A stretch of 64,000 nt of DNA from JACRCT01 sp049841135 (GTDB lineage: Bacteria > Myxococcota > Myxococcia > Myxococcales > UBA5297): the NCBI GenBank assembly GCA_049841135.1, contig JASGHK010000007.1:62001-126000 (forward strand), given 5' to 3'. Below the pieces are notes generated by a model. It saw nothing but the letters and a program-made list of their open reading frames with translations. It was not told the origin of the DNA and did not search any database. The position numbers and the translations under genes are program-made. Below, piece by piece: positions 28,441-38,212 of this stretch (position 1 is its first letter; every line of letters begins with the position of its first letter).

Positions 28441-30216
28441 TCAGCCCTGGCGCCGGCCTCGTCGCGTCAGGAGCGGCAACGCGCCGAGCAGCATGAGCGC
28501 CAGCCCGCTGCCCCCGCCGCCCGCCGAGCACCCGCAGCCGCCGAGATCGAAGACCGGCAAGCCGGGCGCGGCCGCGTCCGGAGGCGGGGCGATCTGCGCA
28601 TCGAACGGCACCGAAGCGTCCGGCTCCACCGCAGCCGCATCGCCAGGCTCCGAGGCGTCCACGTCCGATGGTCCGGCATCGGGACCGACGTCGGGACCGA
28701 CGTCGGGACCGGCATCGGGACCGGCATCGGCCGCTGCGATCGCTCCGTCGGGCTCTGACGCGTCGGGCTCGACCAGGGTCGCGTCCGGTCCGGGCGCTGC
28801 GGCGTCGGCTCCTGGTTCGGCGGCGTCGAGGCCGGGCTGCTCGGCATCGAGACCGGGCGGCGCGGCATCGAGGCCTGGCGCCTCCGCGTCCAGCCCCGGC
28901 TGTGCTGCGTCGAGGCCTGGCGCGGCGGCGTCGGGGCCGGGTGGCGTCGCCGCGTCGGGGGGCATGCCGGCGTCGGGGCCGACCTGCGGGAACTCGTAGC
29001 AGCCGATGTCGTACGCCGCGCCCTGCGGGCGCTGGGCCTTGAGGAAGTCCATGCTGTCGGCGTAGCGGCCGCAGCCCTGGTCGACGCCTGCGGAGCTGGC
29101 GCTCTTGAGCCAGAACTTGTCGTTCTTGTCGTCGAAGAAGATGCCCGGCCCGGCGGTGTCGGAGTTGACGTCGAGGCCGGGGTGGCTGCTCCTCCACGAC
29201 GCCAGGTCCTGCGCAGTGCCGGACGCGCCCTCCAGCAGGCGGTTGGTGTAGAGGTTGAAGTCGGCCTCGGCCAGCGTGCTCGTGTCGACGAAGAGGCTGC
29301 CCGAGTCGGGCCCGGCGTGGACGAAGATGCTGTCCACGATGCGGATGCCCGTGGAGTTGACAAGCCGCAGGCAGAAGTCGCCCTGGTCGTGCTGGAAGAC
29401 CGTGTTGCCCGCAAGTGTCACGTCCGTCGAGCCGTTCGCATCGGTGTCGTCCTGGATGCTGATGCCGAAGCGCACGTTGCGGTAGACGAGGTTGTTGCGC
29501 ACGGTCGACGCCGTCACTGCGGAGAGGGTGATGCCCGCCTGGATCTCGCCGGCGGTGCTGTTGCCGAAGACCTTGTTGCGCTCGATGGACAGGCCGGTCG
29601 AAGCCACCGCCCACAGCCCCATGACCGGGTTGTTGGAGAAGGTGCTGTCCTTCACCGTGCCGCCGTTGACGTCGATCAGGTACGCGCCGCTGCGGCCGGC
29701 GTGGCTGGAGACGACCTGGCTGATGACGAGGTCGTTGGTGAGGTGGACGATGATGTTCGACGCGGTGCCGGCGCCGTTGGAGTCCAGCTCGAGGTTGACC
29801 AACTTGAGGTGCTCGTTCTGAGCGGCGCCGGTGACGCGGATTCCGGCGTTGGGGAGGTTGCGGATCGTCAGGCCCTTGAGGGTGACGGTGCTCACGCCCT
29901 CCAGCTCGATCCCCGCGCCGCCGTTGCCCGCGGGCGCGGAGTCGATGGTGGTCGCCCCCAGGCCGAAGACCTCGATGCCAGTCTTGTTGGCGATCCTGAA
30001 GCCGGCGAAGGAGCCGTCGCCCACCTCGACCCGGTCATTGCCGCTGGAGCACTTGTCCACCGCGGCCTGGATGGTCTTGAGCGGGCTCGCGGCGGTGCCG
30101 GGATTCGAGTCGTTGCCGGAGGCCCGCACGACGAAGAGGTCCGCGCGCGCCGCGGCGGGGACGAGCAGGACGAGGAGCACAGAAGCGAGGACGACCGGTC
30201 TCGGGGAGCGACGCAT
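28441..30216 (-). CDS. Secreted right-handed beta-helix protein with MYXO-CTERM tail
   Basis: 591 aa. Signal peptide (MRRSPRPVVLASVLLVLLVP) to about residue 25. Residues 30-400 are a right-handed parallel beta-helix with pectate-lyase-like turns (GNDSNPGTAASPLKTIQAAV, GLTIRNLPNAGIRV, NNPVMGLWAVASTGLSIERN). Then a disordered linker of PGLDAA-type repeats (about 130 aa). The C-terminus is a textbook MYXO-CTERM: GGCGCSAGGGG, a hydrophobic helix (GLALMLLGALPLL) and RRGRRQG. In Myxococcota this tail directs surface display through a rhombosortase-like step. Carbohydrate binding or cleavage is possible; no catalytic residues are assigned. Confidence 0.85.
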   Translation of the reverse strand: MRRSPRPVVLASVLLVLLVPAAARADLFVVRASGNDSNPGTAASPLKTIQAAVDKCSSGNDRVEVGDGSFAGFRIANKTGIEVFGLGATTIDSAPAGNGGAGIELEGVSTVTLKGLTIRNLPNAGIRVTGAAQNEHLKLVNLELDSNGAGTASNIIVHLTNDLVISQVVSSHAGRSGAYLIDVNGGTVKDSTFSNNPVMGLWAVASTGLSIERNKVFGNSTAGEIQAGITLSAVTASTVRNNLVYRNVRFGISIQDDTDANGSTDVTLAGNTVFQHDQGDFCLRLVNSTGIRIVDSIFVHAGPDSGSLFVDTSTLAEADFNLYTNRLLEGASGTAQDLASWRSSHPGLDVNSDTAGPGIFFDDKNDKFWLKSASSAGVDQGCGRYADSMDFLKAQRPQGAAYDIGCYEFPQVGPDAGMPPDAATPPGPDAAAPGLDAAQPGLDAEAPGLDAAPPGLDAEQPGLDAAEPGADAAAPGPDATLVEPDASEPDGAIAAADAGPDAGPDVGPDVGPDAGPSDVDASEPGDAAAVEPDASVPFDAQIAPPPDAAAPGLPVFDLGGCGCSAGGGGSGLALMLLGALPLLTRRGRRQG

Positions 30217-30272
30217 GGCCTCTCAACCGTAACGCAAAGGCCAGCGGTGAGCACCCCGCCGAGACGTCCGCC

Positions 30273-30300
30273 CCGCTCCCCGGTGCCGGCCGGGGAGCGG
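30273..30300 (-). terminator. GC-rich hairpin, likely terminator
   Basis: CCGCTCCCCGG (30273-30283) and CCGGGGAGCGG (30290-30300) are perfect 11-bp arms with a 6-nt loop. It lies just downstream of the stop of the Ig-like lipoprotein gene (30342) and before the beta-helix gene. No T-run follows, so intrinsic termination would be atypical. Confidence 0.45.
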
Positions 30301-30341
30301 TGCGGTGGGCCCCCGCCTATCGGGAGCCCAGGAACCCTGGG

Positions 30342-33300
30342 TCAGAAGCAGGCGCCCGCGGGCGGGCTGGAAAGCGGCGCCAGCCGGTACACCACGTTGG
30401 CGTCGCGGTCGGCGATGAGCAGGTGGCCCGAGCCGTCGAGCGCGAGGCCGCGCACGCCGGCGAAGCCCCGCGCCACCTGGATGACCGACGTCGGCGCGCC
30501 GCTGCCCGAGACGTTGGCCGCGTAGATGGCGCCGCGGTTGATGCCCGTGCCGCCGTCGTCCTCCTCCGAGATGAGCAGGCAGCCGGAGGAGGTCAGCACC
30601 ACGTCGCGCAGGGCGTTGAAGTTGGTGCCGGCGCTCGCCTGGGTGATGGCGTAGAGGTTGGTCGTGGCCGCGAGGTTCGCGGTGGTCGAGTTGAAGCCGG
30701 AGGCGCGGCGCACGTTGATCTGCTGCTGGCCCTGGTCCACGAAGAACAGGCCGTAGTCGTAGCTGTTGTCGCCGCCGGCGGCCCACTGGTCGCGCACCGC
30801 CAGGCCGAGCAGCGGCTGGTTCGGGTTGAACGAGCCGTGCGTCGCGGAGAGGAAGGTCGTCGCCGCAGGCTGGTAGCGCAGGACGGTGTTGCTCGAGCGC
30901 GAGCCCACCCAGAGGTCGGCGTCATGCCCGTCGGCGAGCGTGCCGGTGTTGCCCGACAGGCCCGATAGCCCGAGGTTCGCGGTGCTCCGCTGCAGGGCGA
31001 TGGCCGGCGAGGCGGTGCCCGGCTCGCCGGTGGCCAGCGCCTCGAGGCTGACGCGCGCCGAGCCGTTGCTGGAGATCGCCCTGGCGCGCAGGCCGGCGGC
31101 GCCGTTGATGGCGCTCGCCAGGGCCGCGGCGGCGTTGGCTCCCGCTCCGGTCCAGGTGACGCAGGTCTTGCCGGCGGCGGCGGCGCAGGCGCCGTTGTTG
31201 TCGAGCTCGAAGGTGCGCGCGGTCGCCTGGCCGGCGTCGAGGACGAGCTGGTCGCCGTCCTGGGCGTTCGTCAGGTCCACCCAGCCGCGCTGCGGGGAGG
31301 CGGCGCTCATTGCCAGGCCGGCCGGCCCGTATGCCAGGGCCGGGCTCTGGTCCACGGTGAGGCCGTCGGCGCTGACGCGGTAGACGCGCTGGCCGGTGTC
31401 GGAGACGAAGAGGCGGCCGGTGGCGTCGGCGGCGGCGAAGGCGGGGCGGCTCGTCAACGTGGTGAGCAGGCTGGTGGTGCCGGAGGCGACCTTGAGCAGG
31501 TCGTAGCCGCCGCTGCCGTTCTGGCCTTCGTTGACGACGACCACGTCGCCGGTCGAGGCCCGCCAGGCGACGTCCACCGGAGCGGTCACCAGCCCGCCGG
31601 CGCTGACGGTCGTCAGGGCCCGGCCGCCCGTGCCGGCCGCGGTCATCCGCGCATTGAGCAGCAGCGCAGCGCTGTTCTTCTGGTTTCCGGCGCCGTCGAT
31701 GGCCTGCGCGACGAGCGGGGTCTCCTCGGGCAGCACGTTGTTGGGCACCCGGAAGGTGAAGTGGATGGTCACCGGCAGCGCCTGGTCGGAGCTGATGAGC
31801 ACCGAGCGGTTGCGCAGGGTCTGGGTGGTGGAGAAGAAGACCGAGTAGGAGACCTGCGCCAGCGAGAGGTTGTCGCTGGCCACGGCGTCGAAGTCGACGG
31901 TGTCGTTGGGCCAGACCGCGCAGGAGCCGGCGGTGGCGCCCGCGGCGCAGGGCGAGCCGTTGACCAGCACGTTCTGGATGGCGATGGACGGCGGCGCGTT
32001 GTCGAAGCCGACCACGTTGACGTAGGCCATGCCCGAGATCGGCCCGGCCCGGTAGGTGCCCTCGATGGCGTAGGCGTTCTCGACGCCGAAGGTGAAGGTG
32101 GCGCTGAAGGCGCCGGCCAGGCAGGTCACGGCCGAGGCGGTGGCGGCCGCGGGAGTGGCCGCGAAGGCGAAGACCGAGGGATCGACGGTCGCGCCGGGCG
32201 GGCAGTCCACGAGATTGCCGAAGCCGTCACGGACGACGGCGATGGCCTTCACCGCGGTGTTGTGCGGCACCAGCGTCGAGGAGAGCGAGACGGAGACGGT
32301 GGCCGCCGGACCGACGCCCACCGAAAGCGAGCGCTTGAGCCCGCCGCCGACGCCGGTGATGTAGCCGGTCACGTCGAAGGCGGCGGCGCGGGAGACGGTG
32401 AGCGAGCTGATTCGGCCGGCGCCCGAGGCTCCGTCGTCCAGGACCAGCGCGCCGGGGGCGTTGGTCACCACCTTGGTCGGGCCGACGCGGTCGTTCCCGT
32501 AGAGATCGACCACCTGGTACTCGTAGCCGACGTCCTCGCCGGCCAGGACGCTCGCCGAGGCGCAGCGCGCGGCGCCGCCCGCGCAGCCGGTGGTGAACAG
32601 GAAGTCCTGGATCTGCGTGCCGGGGTTGGCCGGATCGTCCACCAGCTTGAAGCCGGCCGCCGCGGCGGGCTCGACGGTGAGCCAGGCGTGGGCGGTGAGC
32701 GCGGAGGCGCCGGTGCCGTAGGTCGCGGTCAGGTCGAACAGGTAGCCGTCGGCCTTGACCGCGGACAGGTCGAACGCCACGAAGGTCGCGTCGCCCAGGA
32801 AGCCCTGGGTCAGCGGCTGCGCGCCGCCCGGCGGGGTGAAGCTCGTCGCCAGCGCCGGCGCCGAGGCGTAGGCCGGGGCCGTGGACGAGCCGGCCAGCAC
32901 GTCGTTGCCGTACGCATCGGTGACGGTGCTGGACAGCTGCACCCTCTCGCCGGCCTTCACGCTCGAGGACGAGAGCGACAGGGCGATCTTCTGGGCGGTG
33001 CCCGGGACGACGATGAAGTGGGCGGTGTCGCTGACCGGCTTGCCGGAGGCGCCGTTGGCGCCCTGCACGACGGCGACGACGGTGTAGCCGGGATCGGCGC
33101 GGGCGGCGGTGACGTTGGCGATCAGGTCGCCGGCGACGAGCGCGCCGGGAGCATCGGTGTACAGCGCGACCGGCGCGTCGATGACGTTCTCCGCCACGTC
33201 GGTCAGCGTCAAGGCGGCCTTGATGCTGGCGCCGGCGGGCACGGTGATGGACTTGCCGGAGGTCGGCTGGCCCGCCGGGTCGGTGGACTCGAGCGTGAGC

Positions 33301-33977
33301 GTCAGGTGCGCCGGGGCGCCGGCCTTCACGGTGAACCGGGCCTGATCGCTGACCTTCACCGCGTCGGAGGAGGTGGCGGTGATGGTCCAAATCCCGGCGC
33401 GGGTCAGCCCGGTCAGCGTCGCGCGCACGCGGCCCTGGGCGTCGGCCTTGGCCGAGAGGGTAACCGGCGGCAGCGTCGCCTCCTCGTGCTGCGCCGAGAA
33501 GTCGACCTGCAGGTTCTCCAGGTCGACCGCCTCGTCCACGCCCAGCTCCGCTAGGGCGTCGACCTGGGCCTCGTCGGCCGAGGAGGCGGACGCGGAGAGC
33601 GTCAGCTTCAGGCGCGTGGGCGCCACGGCGATGCGGGTGATGGTCAGCGTCCCCGCCTCGCTGACGTTCTTGGCGGCGTCGGTGGCGGTGGCGGTGAAGA
33701 CGTTGTCGCCCAGCTCCAGCGGGACGTCGGTGCCGAACGCCGCGGTGAACGGGTCGGCGGTGAGCGCGGGCGCGTCAGCCCAGGTCGGGTTGCGGCTCAG
33801 CGCGATGGACGAGCCGTACTCCGCGGTGCCGGTGAGCACCGCGGTGGCCCTCGCGGTCTTCAGCTTCGAGGCGGACAGGCGCGGCGCGGGCGGGGCCTCC
33901 TTGTCCTCCTTGGCACAGCCGGCCAGGGCGAGCGCGGCCAGCGCGGCGACGACGACGGTGGAGCGGAGCTTCGACAT
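30342..33977 (-). CDS. Large lipoprotein with Ig-like domains and C-terminal NHL/YVTN-like region
   Basis: 1,211 aa from ATG 33977 (GGAGG 5 nt upstream). Lipobox ALAGC near residue 20. The N-terminal two-thirds has repeated beta-sandwich units of the bacterial Ig-like type (TLSASASSADEAQVDALAEL, VTLSAKADAQGRVRATLTGL, SSTVTDAYGNDVLAGSST). The C-terminal third changes to a propeller-like region with phrases such as FAAADATGRLFVSDTGQRVY and LALDGSGHLLIADRDANVVY, both typical of NHL repeats. Probably surface-exposed through its lipid anchor. Function unknown. It is one gene of the long minus-strand envelope run (28,441-39,248). Confidence 0.8.
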   Translation of the reverse strand: MSKLRSTVVVAALAALALAGCAKEDKEAPPAPRLSASKLKTARATAVLTGTAEYGSSIALSRNPTWADAPALTADPFTAAFGTDVPLELGDNVFTATATDAAKNVSEAGTLTITRIAVAPTRLKLTLSASASSADEAQVDALAELGVDEAVDLENLQVDFSAQHEEATLPPVTLSAKADAQGRVRATLTGLTRAGIWTITATSSDAVKVSDQARFTVKAGAPAHLTLTLESTDPAGQPTSGKSITVPAGASIKAALTLTDVAENVIDAPVALYTDAPGALVAGDLIANVTAARADPGYTVVAVVQGANGASGKPVSDTAHFIVVPGTAQKIALSLSSSSVKAGERVQLSSTVTDAYGNDVLAGSSTAPAYASAPALATSFTPPGGAQPLTQGFLGDATFVAFDLSAVKADGYLFDLTATYGTGASALTAHAWLTVEPAAAAGFKLVDDPANPGTQIQDFLFTTGCAGGAARCASASVLAGEDVGYEYQVVDLYGNDRVGPTKVVTNAPGALVLDDGASGAGRISSLTVSRAAAFDVTGYITGVGGGLKRSLSVGVGPAATVSVSLSSTLVPHNTAVKAIAVVRDGFGNLVDCPPGATVDPSVFAFAATPAAATASAVTCLAGAFSATFTFGVENAYAIEGTYRAGPISGMAYVNVVGFDNAPPSIAIQNVLVNGSPCAAGATAGSCAVWPNDTVDFDAVASDNLSLAQVSYSVFFSTTQTLRNRSVLISSDQALPVTIHFTFRVPNNVLPEETPLVAQAIDGAGNQKNSAALLLNARMTAAGTGGRALTTVSAGGLVTAPVDVAWRASTGDVVVVNEGQNGSGGYDLLKVASGTTSLLTTLTSRPAFAAADATGRLFVSDTGQRVYRVSADGLTVDQSPALAYGPAGLAMSAASPQRGWVDLTNAQDGDQLVLDAGQATARTFELDNNGACAAAAGKTCVTWTGAGANAAAALASAINGAAGLRARAISSNGSARVSLEALATGEPGTASPAIALQRSTANLGLSGLSGNTGTLADGHDADLWVGSRSSNTVLRYQPAATTFLSATHGSFNPNQPLLGLAVRDQWAAGGDNSYDYGLFFVDQGQQQINVRRASGFNSTTANLAATTNLYAITQASAGTNFNALRDVVLTSSGCLLISEEDDGGTGINRGAIYAANVSGSGAPTSVIQVARGFAGVRGLALDGSGHLLIADRDANVVYRLAPLSSPPAGACF

Positions 33978-34040
33978 GGAGACCTCCATCGGGTGACGGC
34001 GAAGACGGGCGGGTTCGGGCAAAGCAGAAGTGCGGTGAGC

Positions 34041-35006
34041 TCAGAGGACGTCGACGGCGTAGCCCAGGCAGAAGGAGAAGCCGCTGAAGGTGGCGATGCC
34101 GACGCTGTCGAAGGCGCCCAGGTCGCCGCGCATCTCCGAGTAGCGGACGTCGACCAGCAGCGCGCCGGGGCCCAGCGACCGCGTGGCGCGCAGCGCTCCC
34201 ACGAAGGCGTGGGCGAGCGAAGGCTCGGTGTCCCGGCCGCCCAGCGTCGAGATCTCCGACTGCGTCCAGTACAGGCCGTACCCGACGCCGACAATGAGGC
34301 CCCAGCCGTCCCAACGCTCGGCGGGCAGCAGATCGGCGCTGACGATGAGCTCGATGGGGACGAGGGTGGTGTTCTGGATGAAGGCCGGGTCGAGGCCGCG
34401 GCCCGGCACGACGCGCGAGCCCTTGAAGGACGTGAAGGAGTAGCCGGCCCCGAGTGAGAGGCGAAGCCGGTCGTCCAGGAAGGGCAGCCGATAGCCGATC
34501 TCCGCTCCGGCGAGGATCCCCGGCGACAGCTCGGTCCGCGGCACGGCGAGGCCGACGCGGGGCAGGATGCGCAGGCGCTTGATCCGCGGAGTCGCCGCCT
34601 CGGCGGTGGTGGTCGCCTCCGCAGTAGCCTTCGGGTCCGCCGGTGCGAAGGCCTCGACCTGGCGGTAGCCGTCGGGAGCTGTTGCCGGGGGCGGTGGCGG
34701 CGGCGGCGGAACGGCGATGACCGGAGACGCCGAGGCAGTCGAGGCAGGCGCCGCAGTCTGCGGAGCGGCCTTGGTTGGGGCGGACGACGGCGCAGCGGAC
34801 GCAGAGGACGTCGAGGCAGGCGGTGCGACCGGGCCCGTTGGCGCGGCCGCGGGCGCGGCCTTCTTCTGGGCCTTCCCTGCACCCTTGGTCTTCGCCTTCG
34901 CCTTGCCCTTGGAGTCGGGGGCAGGGGCAGGGGCGCCGGCGGCCAGCGCAGGGGCCGTCACCAGAAGCGCGATGCAGAGAAACGGCAGGCGTAGAGACAG
35001 AGGCAT
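34041..35006 (-). CDS. Outer-membrane beta-barrel protein with proline-rich N-terminus
   Basis: 321 aa. Start chosen at 35006: GAGGAG lies 6 nt before it, while the alternative ATG at 35012 abuts the same ribosome site. A signal peptide (MPLSLRLPFLCIALLVTAPALA) is followed by a disordered Lys/Ala/Pro stretch (about 100 aa) and a barrel-like C-terminal half with alternating strands (LSLGAGYSFTSFKG, GWGLIVGVGYGLYWTQ, FSGFSFCLGYAVDVL). The final aromatic is absent (it ends DVL). Function unknown. Confidence 0.7.
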   Translation of the reverse strand: MPLSLRLPFLCIALLVTAPALAAGAPAPAPDSKGKAKAKTKGAGKAQKKAAPAAAPTGPVAPPASTSSASAAPSSAPTKAAPQTAAPASTASASPVIAVPPPPPPPPATAPDGYRQVEAFAPADPKATAEATTTAEAATPRIKRLRILPRVGLAVPRTELSPGILAGAEIGYRLPFLDDRLRLSLGAGYSFTSFKGSRVVPGRGLDPAFIQNTTLVPIELIVSADLLPAERWDGWGLIVGVGYGLYWTQSEISTLGGRDTEPSLAHAFVGALRATRSLGPGALLVDVRYSEMRGDLGAFDSVGIATFSGFSFCLGYAVDVL

Positions 35007-35095
35007 CCTCATCTCCTCGAAGAAGGAGTGCGCGACGACCAAGGCTGTCGGGGGGACGGCTTCGGGCTCTTGACCTCGGGCACATCCGGCTGGAC

Positions 35096-35126
35096 CCGAA
35101 GCCCGAAGCCCGCAGTCCGAAGCCCC
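35096..35126. repeat. CCGAAGCCC direct repeats
   Basis: Three closely spaced copies of CCGAAGCCC in an intergenic region. The same word recurs at 41,788-41,809 between convergent genes. This may be a dispersed short-repeat family of the genome. Confidence 0.4.
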
Positions 35127-35158
35127 AAGCGCCCCTCGTTGGTTCCGGCTCCGCCGGG

Positions 35159-35467
35159 TTAGGTCAGGGCTTCCTCCACGACGATGGGCTCGGAGACGGT
35201 GTAGCCGTCGGCCTCCAGCAGCTGGGCGACGACGCCGGCGAAGGCGCGCATGGCCGCGGGCTCGAGCGCGGTCGGCGAGCGGACGGCGCCGTAGAAGACC
35301 TGCTCGGCGCGGATCGCGACCGGCTCCGCGCTGGTGCCCGGCAGCAGGCGGCTGGCGCGCTCCAGGCTCTCGGAGAGCGAGTGGCGCAGCGCGGGGTCGG
35401 GGGTGGAGACCATGACGCGGCGGTGGTCGCGCATCCCTCGGACGTAGAGGCGGGCATTGGCGATCAT
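35159..35467 (-). CDS. Hypothetical protein
   Basis: 102 aa, no recognised family. It is mostly helical (SESLERASRLLPG, AMRAFAGVVAQLLEADGY). GAGGTG lies 6 nt before ATG 35467; an in-frame GTG at 35476 is also possible. It starts 31 nt after the stop of the Cys-rich lipoprotein gene, so it is probably in the same transcript. Role unknown. Confidence 0.6.
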   Translation of the reverse strand: MIANARLYVRGMRDHRRVMVSTPDPALRHSLSESLERASRLLPGTSAEPVAIRAEQVFYGAVRSPTALEPAAMRAFAGVVAQLLEADGYTVSEPIVVEEALT

Positions 35468-35498
35468 GCGGTTCACCTCGCTCCCCCTCGTGTAGCGG

Positions 35499-36788
35499 CT
35501 ACTGGCACTTCCCGTTCGTGCATCCCCCGGCGTTGCAGGAGCTGCCCAGGCAGCAAGGCTCTCCGGGTCCGCCGCAGCCCTGGCACGTCGACTGGTCGCA
35601 GACGGCGCCCGCGCCGCAGTAGCCGCCGCCCTCGGCGGGGCAGCAGCGCTGGCCTTGGCCACCGCAGGGCTCGCAGCTTCCGCCCGTCGGCGAGGCGCTG
35701 GTGAAGGGCGCGGTGCAGCGCTCCTGGGCGCACTCGGGCTCGCCCACCCCGCCGCAGTCGCCGCCCGGCCCGCCATGGCAGCTCCCCTGCTGGCACTGCC
35801 CGCCGCTCGCGCAGGGCATCCCGCTGGCCTGGCACTGGTCCTCCTCGCAGCAGCCGCCGTTCTGACACCAGTTGCCGGGGCAGCACGGCCCGCCGGCCGC
35901 TCCACACAGGACGCAGTGGTCCTGCACGCACCCCAGCCCGGAGGCGACACAGAAGTCGCTGGCCTCGTTGCCGCCCGCGCAGCAGGCCTCGTTGAGTCCG
36001 CCGCAGCCGCTGCCCACCGGACCACACGATCCGCCGGCCGAGCAGGTGCCCAGCCCGCCGGTGCACGCGGCGCCCACCGAGACGCAGCGGGAGCCCGAGC
36101 AGCACGCGCCCGAGGCGCAGCTCGAGCGCGCACAGCAGGGCTGGCCCGGGCCGCCGCAGGAGACGAAGACCGCGCCGAGGCAGACCTTCGACGCATCCTT
36201 GCCCGACTCGCCCGCGGGGATGCAGGTGCTGAGGTCGGCGCACGCCCCAGCCTCGCAGCCAGCGGAAGCGCACGGCGGCTGGTAGGGGCCACCGCAGGCG
36301 CTGCAGCCGGTCGTCGTGCACGCTCCCGAGCGGCAGCAGCCCGAACGGCAGGTGCTCTGCGCGCAGCAGGGATCTCCGCTGCCGCCGCAGTGGACGCACT
36401 GGCGGGTGCTGGAGCAGGTCAGGTCGGTCCCCTGGCAGGTGTCGCCCGCGCAGCAGGCTTCGCCCTGCCCGCCGCAGCTGGCCTGGCAGGTGCCGCCGAT
36501 GCACCGGCCGGCCTGGCAGGTGGAGTTGGGGCAGCAGGTGCGGCCGAGCTCGCCGCACTCTCCGCCATCGCGGCCGCCCTGGCCGCCGTCGCGCTCGGAC
36601 GCGTCGTGGCCGGAGACCGAGGCGTCCGCAGGTTGGGAGGCGTCGATCGTTGGGGAGGATGCGTCGAGCCCAGCGACGGAGACGTCGGCGAAGCCCCCTG
36701 CGCCCGTGTCCGGGCCGCCCGCCACGGTCACCACGTAGTCGCAGCCGACCAGGACGAGAAGCGCGGCGATGAGGAAGCGGTGGGACAT
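35499..36788 (-). CDS. Cys-rich lipoprotein with repeated CC and CxxC motifs
   Basis: 429 aa. Lipobox LVLVGC, Cys about 16. Residues 20-75 are an Asp/Ala/Ser linker, then about 20 repeated Cys motifs with double-Cys pairs, for example CGGQGEACCAGDTC, CGGSGDPCCAQSTC, CGGPGQPCCARSSC and CGGPGEPCCLGSSC. The pattern CGGxGxxCC recurs about every 35-45 residues. Such proteins are common in Myxococcota as extracellular disulfide-rich lipoproteins of unknown role. ATG 36788 follows GGAG. It lies 58 nt after the membrane/TPR partner of the ECF sigma factor, suggesting it may be part of the sigma regulon or operon. Confidence 0.75.
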   Translation of the reverse strand: MSHRFLIAALLVLVGCDYVVTVAGGPDTGAGGFADVSVAGLDASSPTIDASQPADASVSGHDASERDGGQGGRDGGECGELGRTCCPNSTCQAGRCIGGTCQASCGGQGEACCAGDTCQGTDLTCSSTRQCVHCGGSGDPCCAQSTCRSGCCRSGACTTTGCSACGGPYQPPCASAGCEAGACADLSTCIPAGESGKDASKVCLGAVFVSCGGPGQPCCARSSCASGACCSGSRCVSVGAACTGGLGTCSAGGSCGPVGSGCGGLNEACCAGGNEASDFCVASGLGCVQDHCVLCGAAGGPCCPGNWCQNGGCCEEDQCQASGMPCASGGQCQQGSCHGGPGGDCGGVGEPECAQERCTAPFTSASPTGGSCEPCGGQGQRCCPAEGGGYCGAGAVCDQSTCQGCGGPGEPCCLGSSCNAGGCTNGKCQ

Positions 36789-36846
36789 CCGTCTCCATCC
36801 ACGAGCGGCCGACGCAGAGGTCATTGCCGGCGGGCTCCGGAATCCG

Positions 36847-37650
36847 TCACGGAATCGACTTGAGGGCTTCCTGGACGACGGGAAGCAGCATGCTCGCGGG
36901 GTACCGCTCGGCGAACTGCTTGCCTCTGGTTCGGGCCTCGCCGTACCGGCCGGCGGTGACCAGGGCATGCACCAGCAGCACCTCGCGCTCCTCCACGAGC
37001 TGGCCCTTGGGGAAGGCCCGCGCGTGCTTCTCGAGCTCGGCGATGGCCCCGTCTGCCTGGCCGCGCACCAGCGCCATCCGCGCGACCTCGAGGACGCTGC
37101 GCTCGGCGGCGAGCGCCGTGTCCGAGGTGTGCGCCGCGGCAGGGCGTGGCTCGGGCAGTGCCCTGCGCGGGGGCGCGACCGCGGCCGCCGGCGCCGGGGG
37201 GAGGGCGGCGACCGGGCTTGCCGGGACGGCTTCGGCCGGAGCCGGCGTGGGGGCAGGAGGCGGGGCCGGCACCTGGACGATCTGCACGATGGGCGCCGGC
37301 GGCGGCACGAAGTGACTCTGGTACAGCGCGTGGCCGCCCGCACCAGCGACCGAGCCGACGGCGAAGAGGACGGCCCCCGAGACCAGCTTGGCGGCGAGCG
37401 AGGTCTGCACGGCGCCCGACGCGGCCGAGCCGGCCGCGGACCCTGCGGCGCTCGACGAGGTGGAGCCAGCCGACGCTGCTGCAGCCGTGGCGGCCCCGGC
37501 GGCTCCGGTTCCCACGGTGGCCATCACCGAGGCGAGCACCGCCTCCTCGGCTCCGAACGGCGGGACGACCATGGCCTGGCGCTCGTCGTCGAGCAGGTCC
37601 TCGATCTCCGGGGGCAGCGGATCGAGCTTGGTGTCGACAGGACCGTTCAT
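36847..37650 (-). CDS. Membrane protein with C-terminal TPR-like domain, likely sigma-factor partner
   Basis: 267 aa. Its ATG (37648-37650) overlaps the sigma factor's TGA (37647-37649) as ATGA, the layout usual for ECF sigma factor/anti-sigma pairs. An N-terminal acidic region (residues 1-50, LDPLPPEIEDLLDDERQAM) would be cytoplasmic. A membrane helix (KLVSGAVLFAVGSVAGAGGHALY, near 100) is followed by a disordered Pro/Ala linker and a helical TPR-like C-terminus (SVLEVARMALVRGQADGAIAELEKHARAFP). It lacks a recognisable anti-sigma ZAS or RskA domain, so control of the sigma factor is inferred from coupling only. Confidence 0.7.
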   Translation of the reverse strand: MNGPVDTKLDPLPPEIEDLLDDERQAMVVPPFGAEEAVLASVMATVGTGAAGAATAAAASAGSTSSSAAGSAAGSAASGAVQTSLAAKLVSGAVLFAVGSVAGAGGHALYQSHFVPPPAPIVQIVQVPAPPPAPTPAPAEAVPASPVAALPPAPAAAVAPPRRALPEPRPAAAHTSDTALAAERSVLEVARMALVRGQADGAIAELEKHARAFPKGQLVEEREVLLVHALVTAGRYGEARTRGKQFAERYPASMLLPVVQEALKSIP

Positions 37651-38184
37651 GGCCGAACCTCTTCCCGCCTGGCCTGCTGCCGCTTCACGGCCTCGACGAA
37701 GTCGCGCCGGGCCAGCCGCAGGCGCGAGTACGCCGTGTTCAGCGGGATGGAGAAGCTCCCGGGCGATCTCCGGGACGGGGCACCCGTCCAGCTCGTGCAG
37801 CACGAAGACCGCGCGCTTGTCGAAGTCGAGCGCGTCCAGCGCCGCCGCCACCAACTCCCGGTCGCGGCTCACCTGCGCCTGCTCCTCCGGGCCGGGCTCG
37901 TTGGAGAAGAGCTCGTCGACCGAGACGGACTCGGTCGGCGCCGGCTTGGTCTTCTCGTCGCGCCGCAGGTGCGCCACCACCCGGAAGGCGATGCCGAACA
38001 GCCACGGCCGCACCGGGCGGGTCGCGTCGTACTCCTCGAAGCGGCGGTAGGCGATGACGAACACGTCGTGCGCGACGTCCTGCAAGTCCGCGGAGCGCAC
38101 CCCGAGGCGCCGCAGCGTGTTCCACACGTAGGTGAATTCCGCCTGGTAGACAGCCTGGAAGGTCGGTCGCATCGCGTCTGCCAT
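37647..38184 (-). CDS. ECF-type RNA polymerase sigma factor, one frameshift
   Basis: About 178 aa after correction. Region 2 is YVWNTLRRLGVRSADLQDVAHDVFVIAYRRF (residues 19-49) with the DVAHDVF core; region 4 is HELDGCPVPEIA followed, in the other frame, by IPLNTAYSRLRLARRDF, the helix-turn-helix that reads the -35 box. The frames meet at GAGCTTCTCC (minus strand; 37752-37760 on +). Removing one base gives GAGCTCTCC and residues ELSIPLNT. Without this, region 4 would be lost. The gene ends coupled to its membrane partner. It starts 28 nt after the upstream outer-membrane gene (38,213-39,248), so it may be in one operon with it. Confidence 0.8.
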
Positions 38185-38212
38185 GGGTATTCCCGGCGAG
38201 CGGGCGGATCCG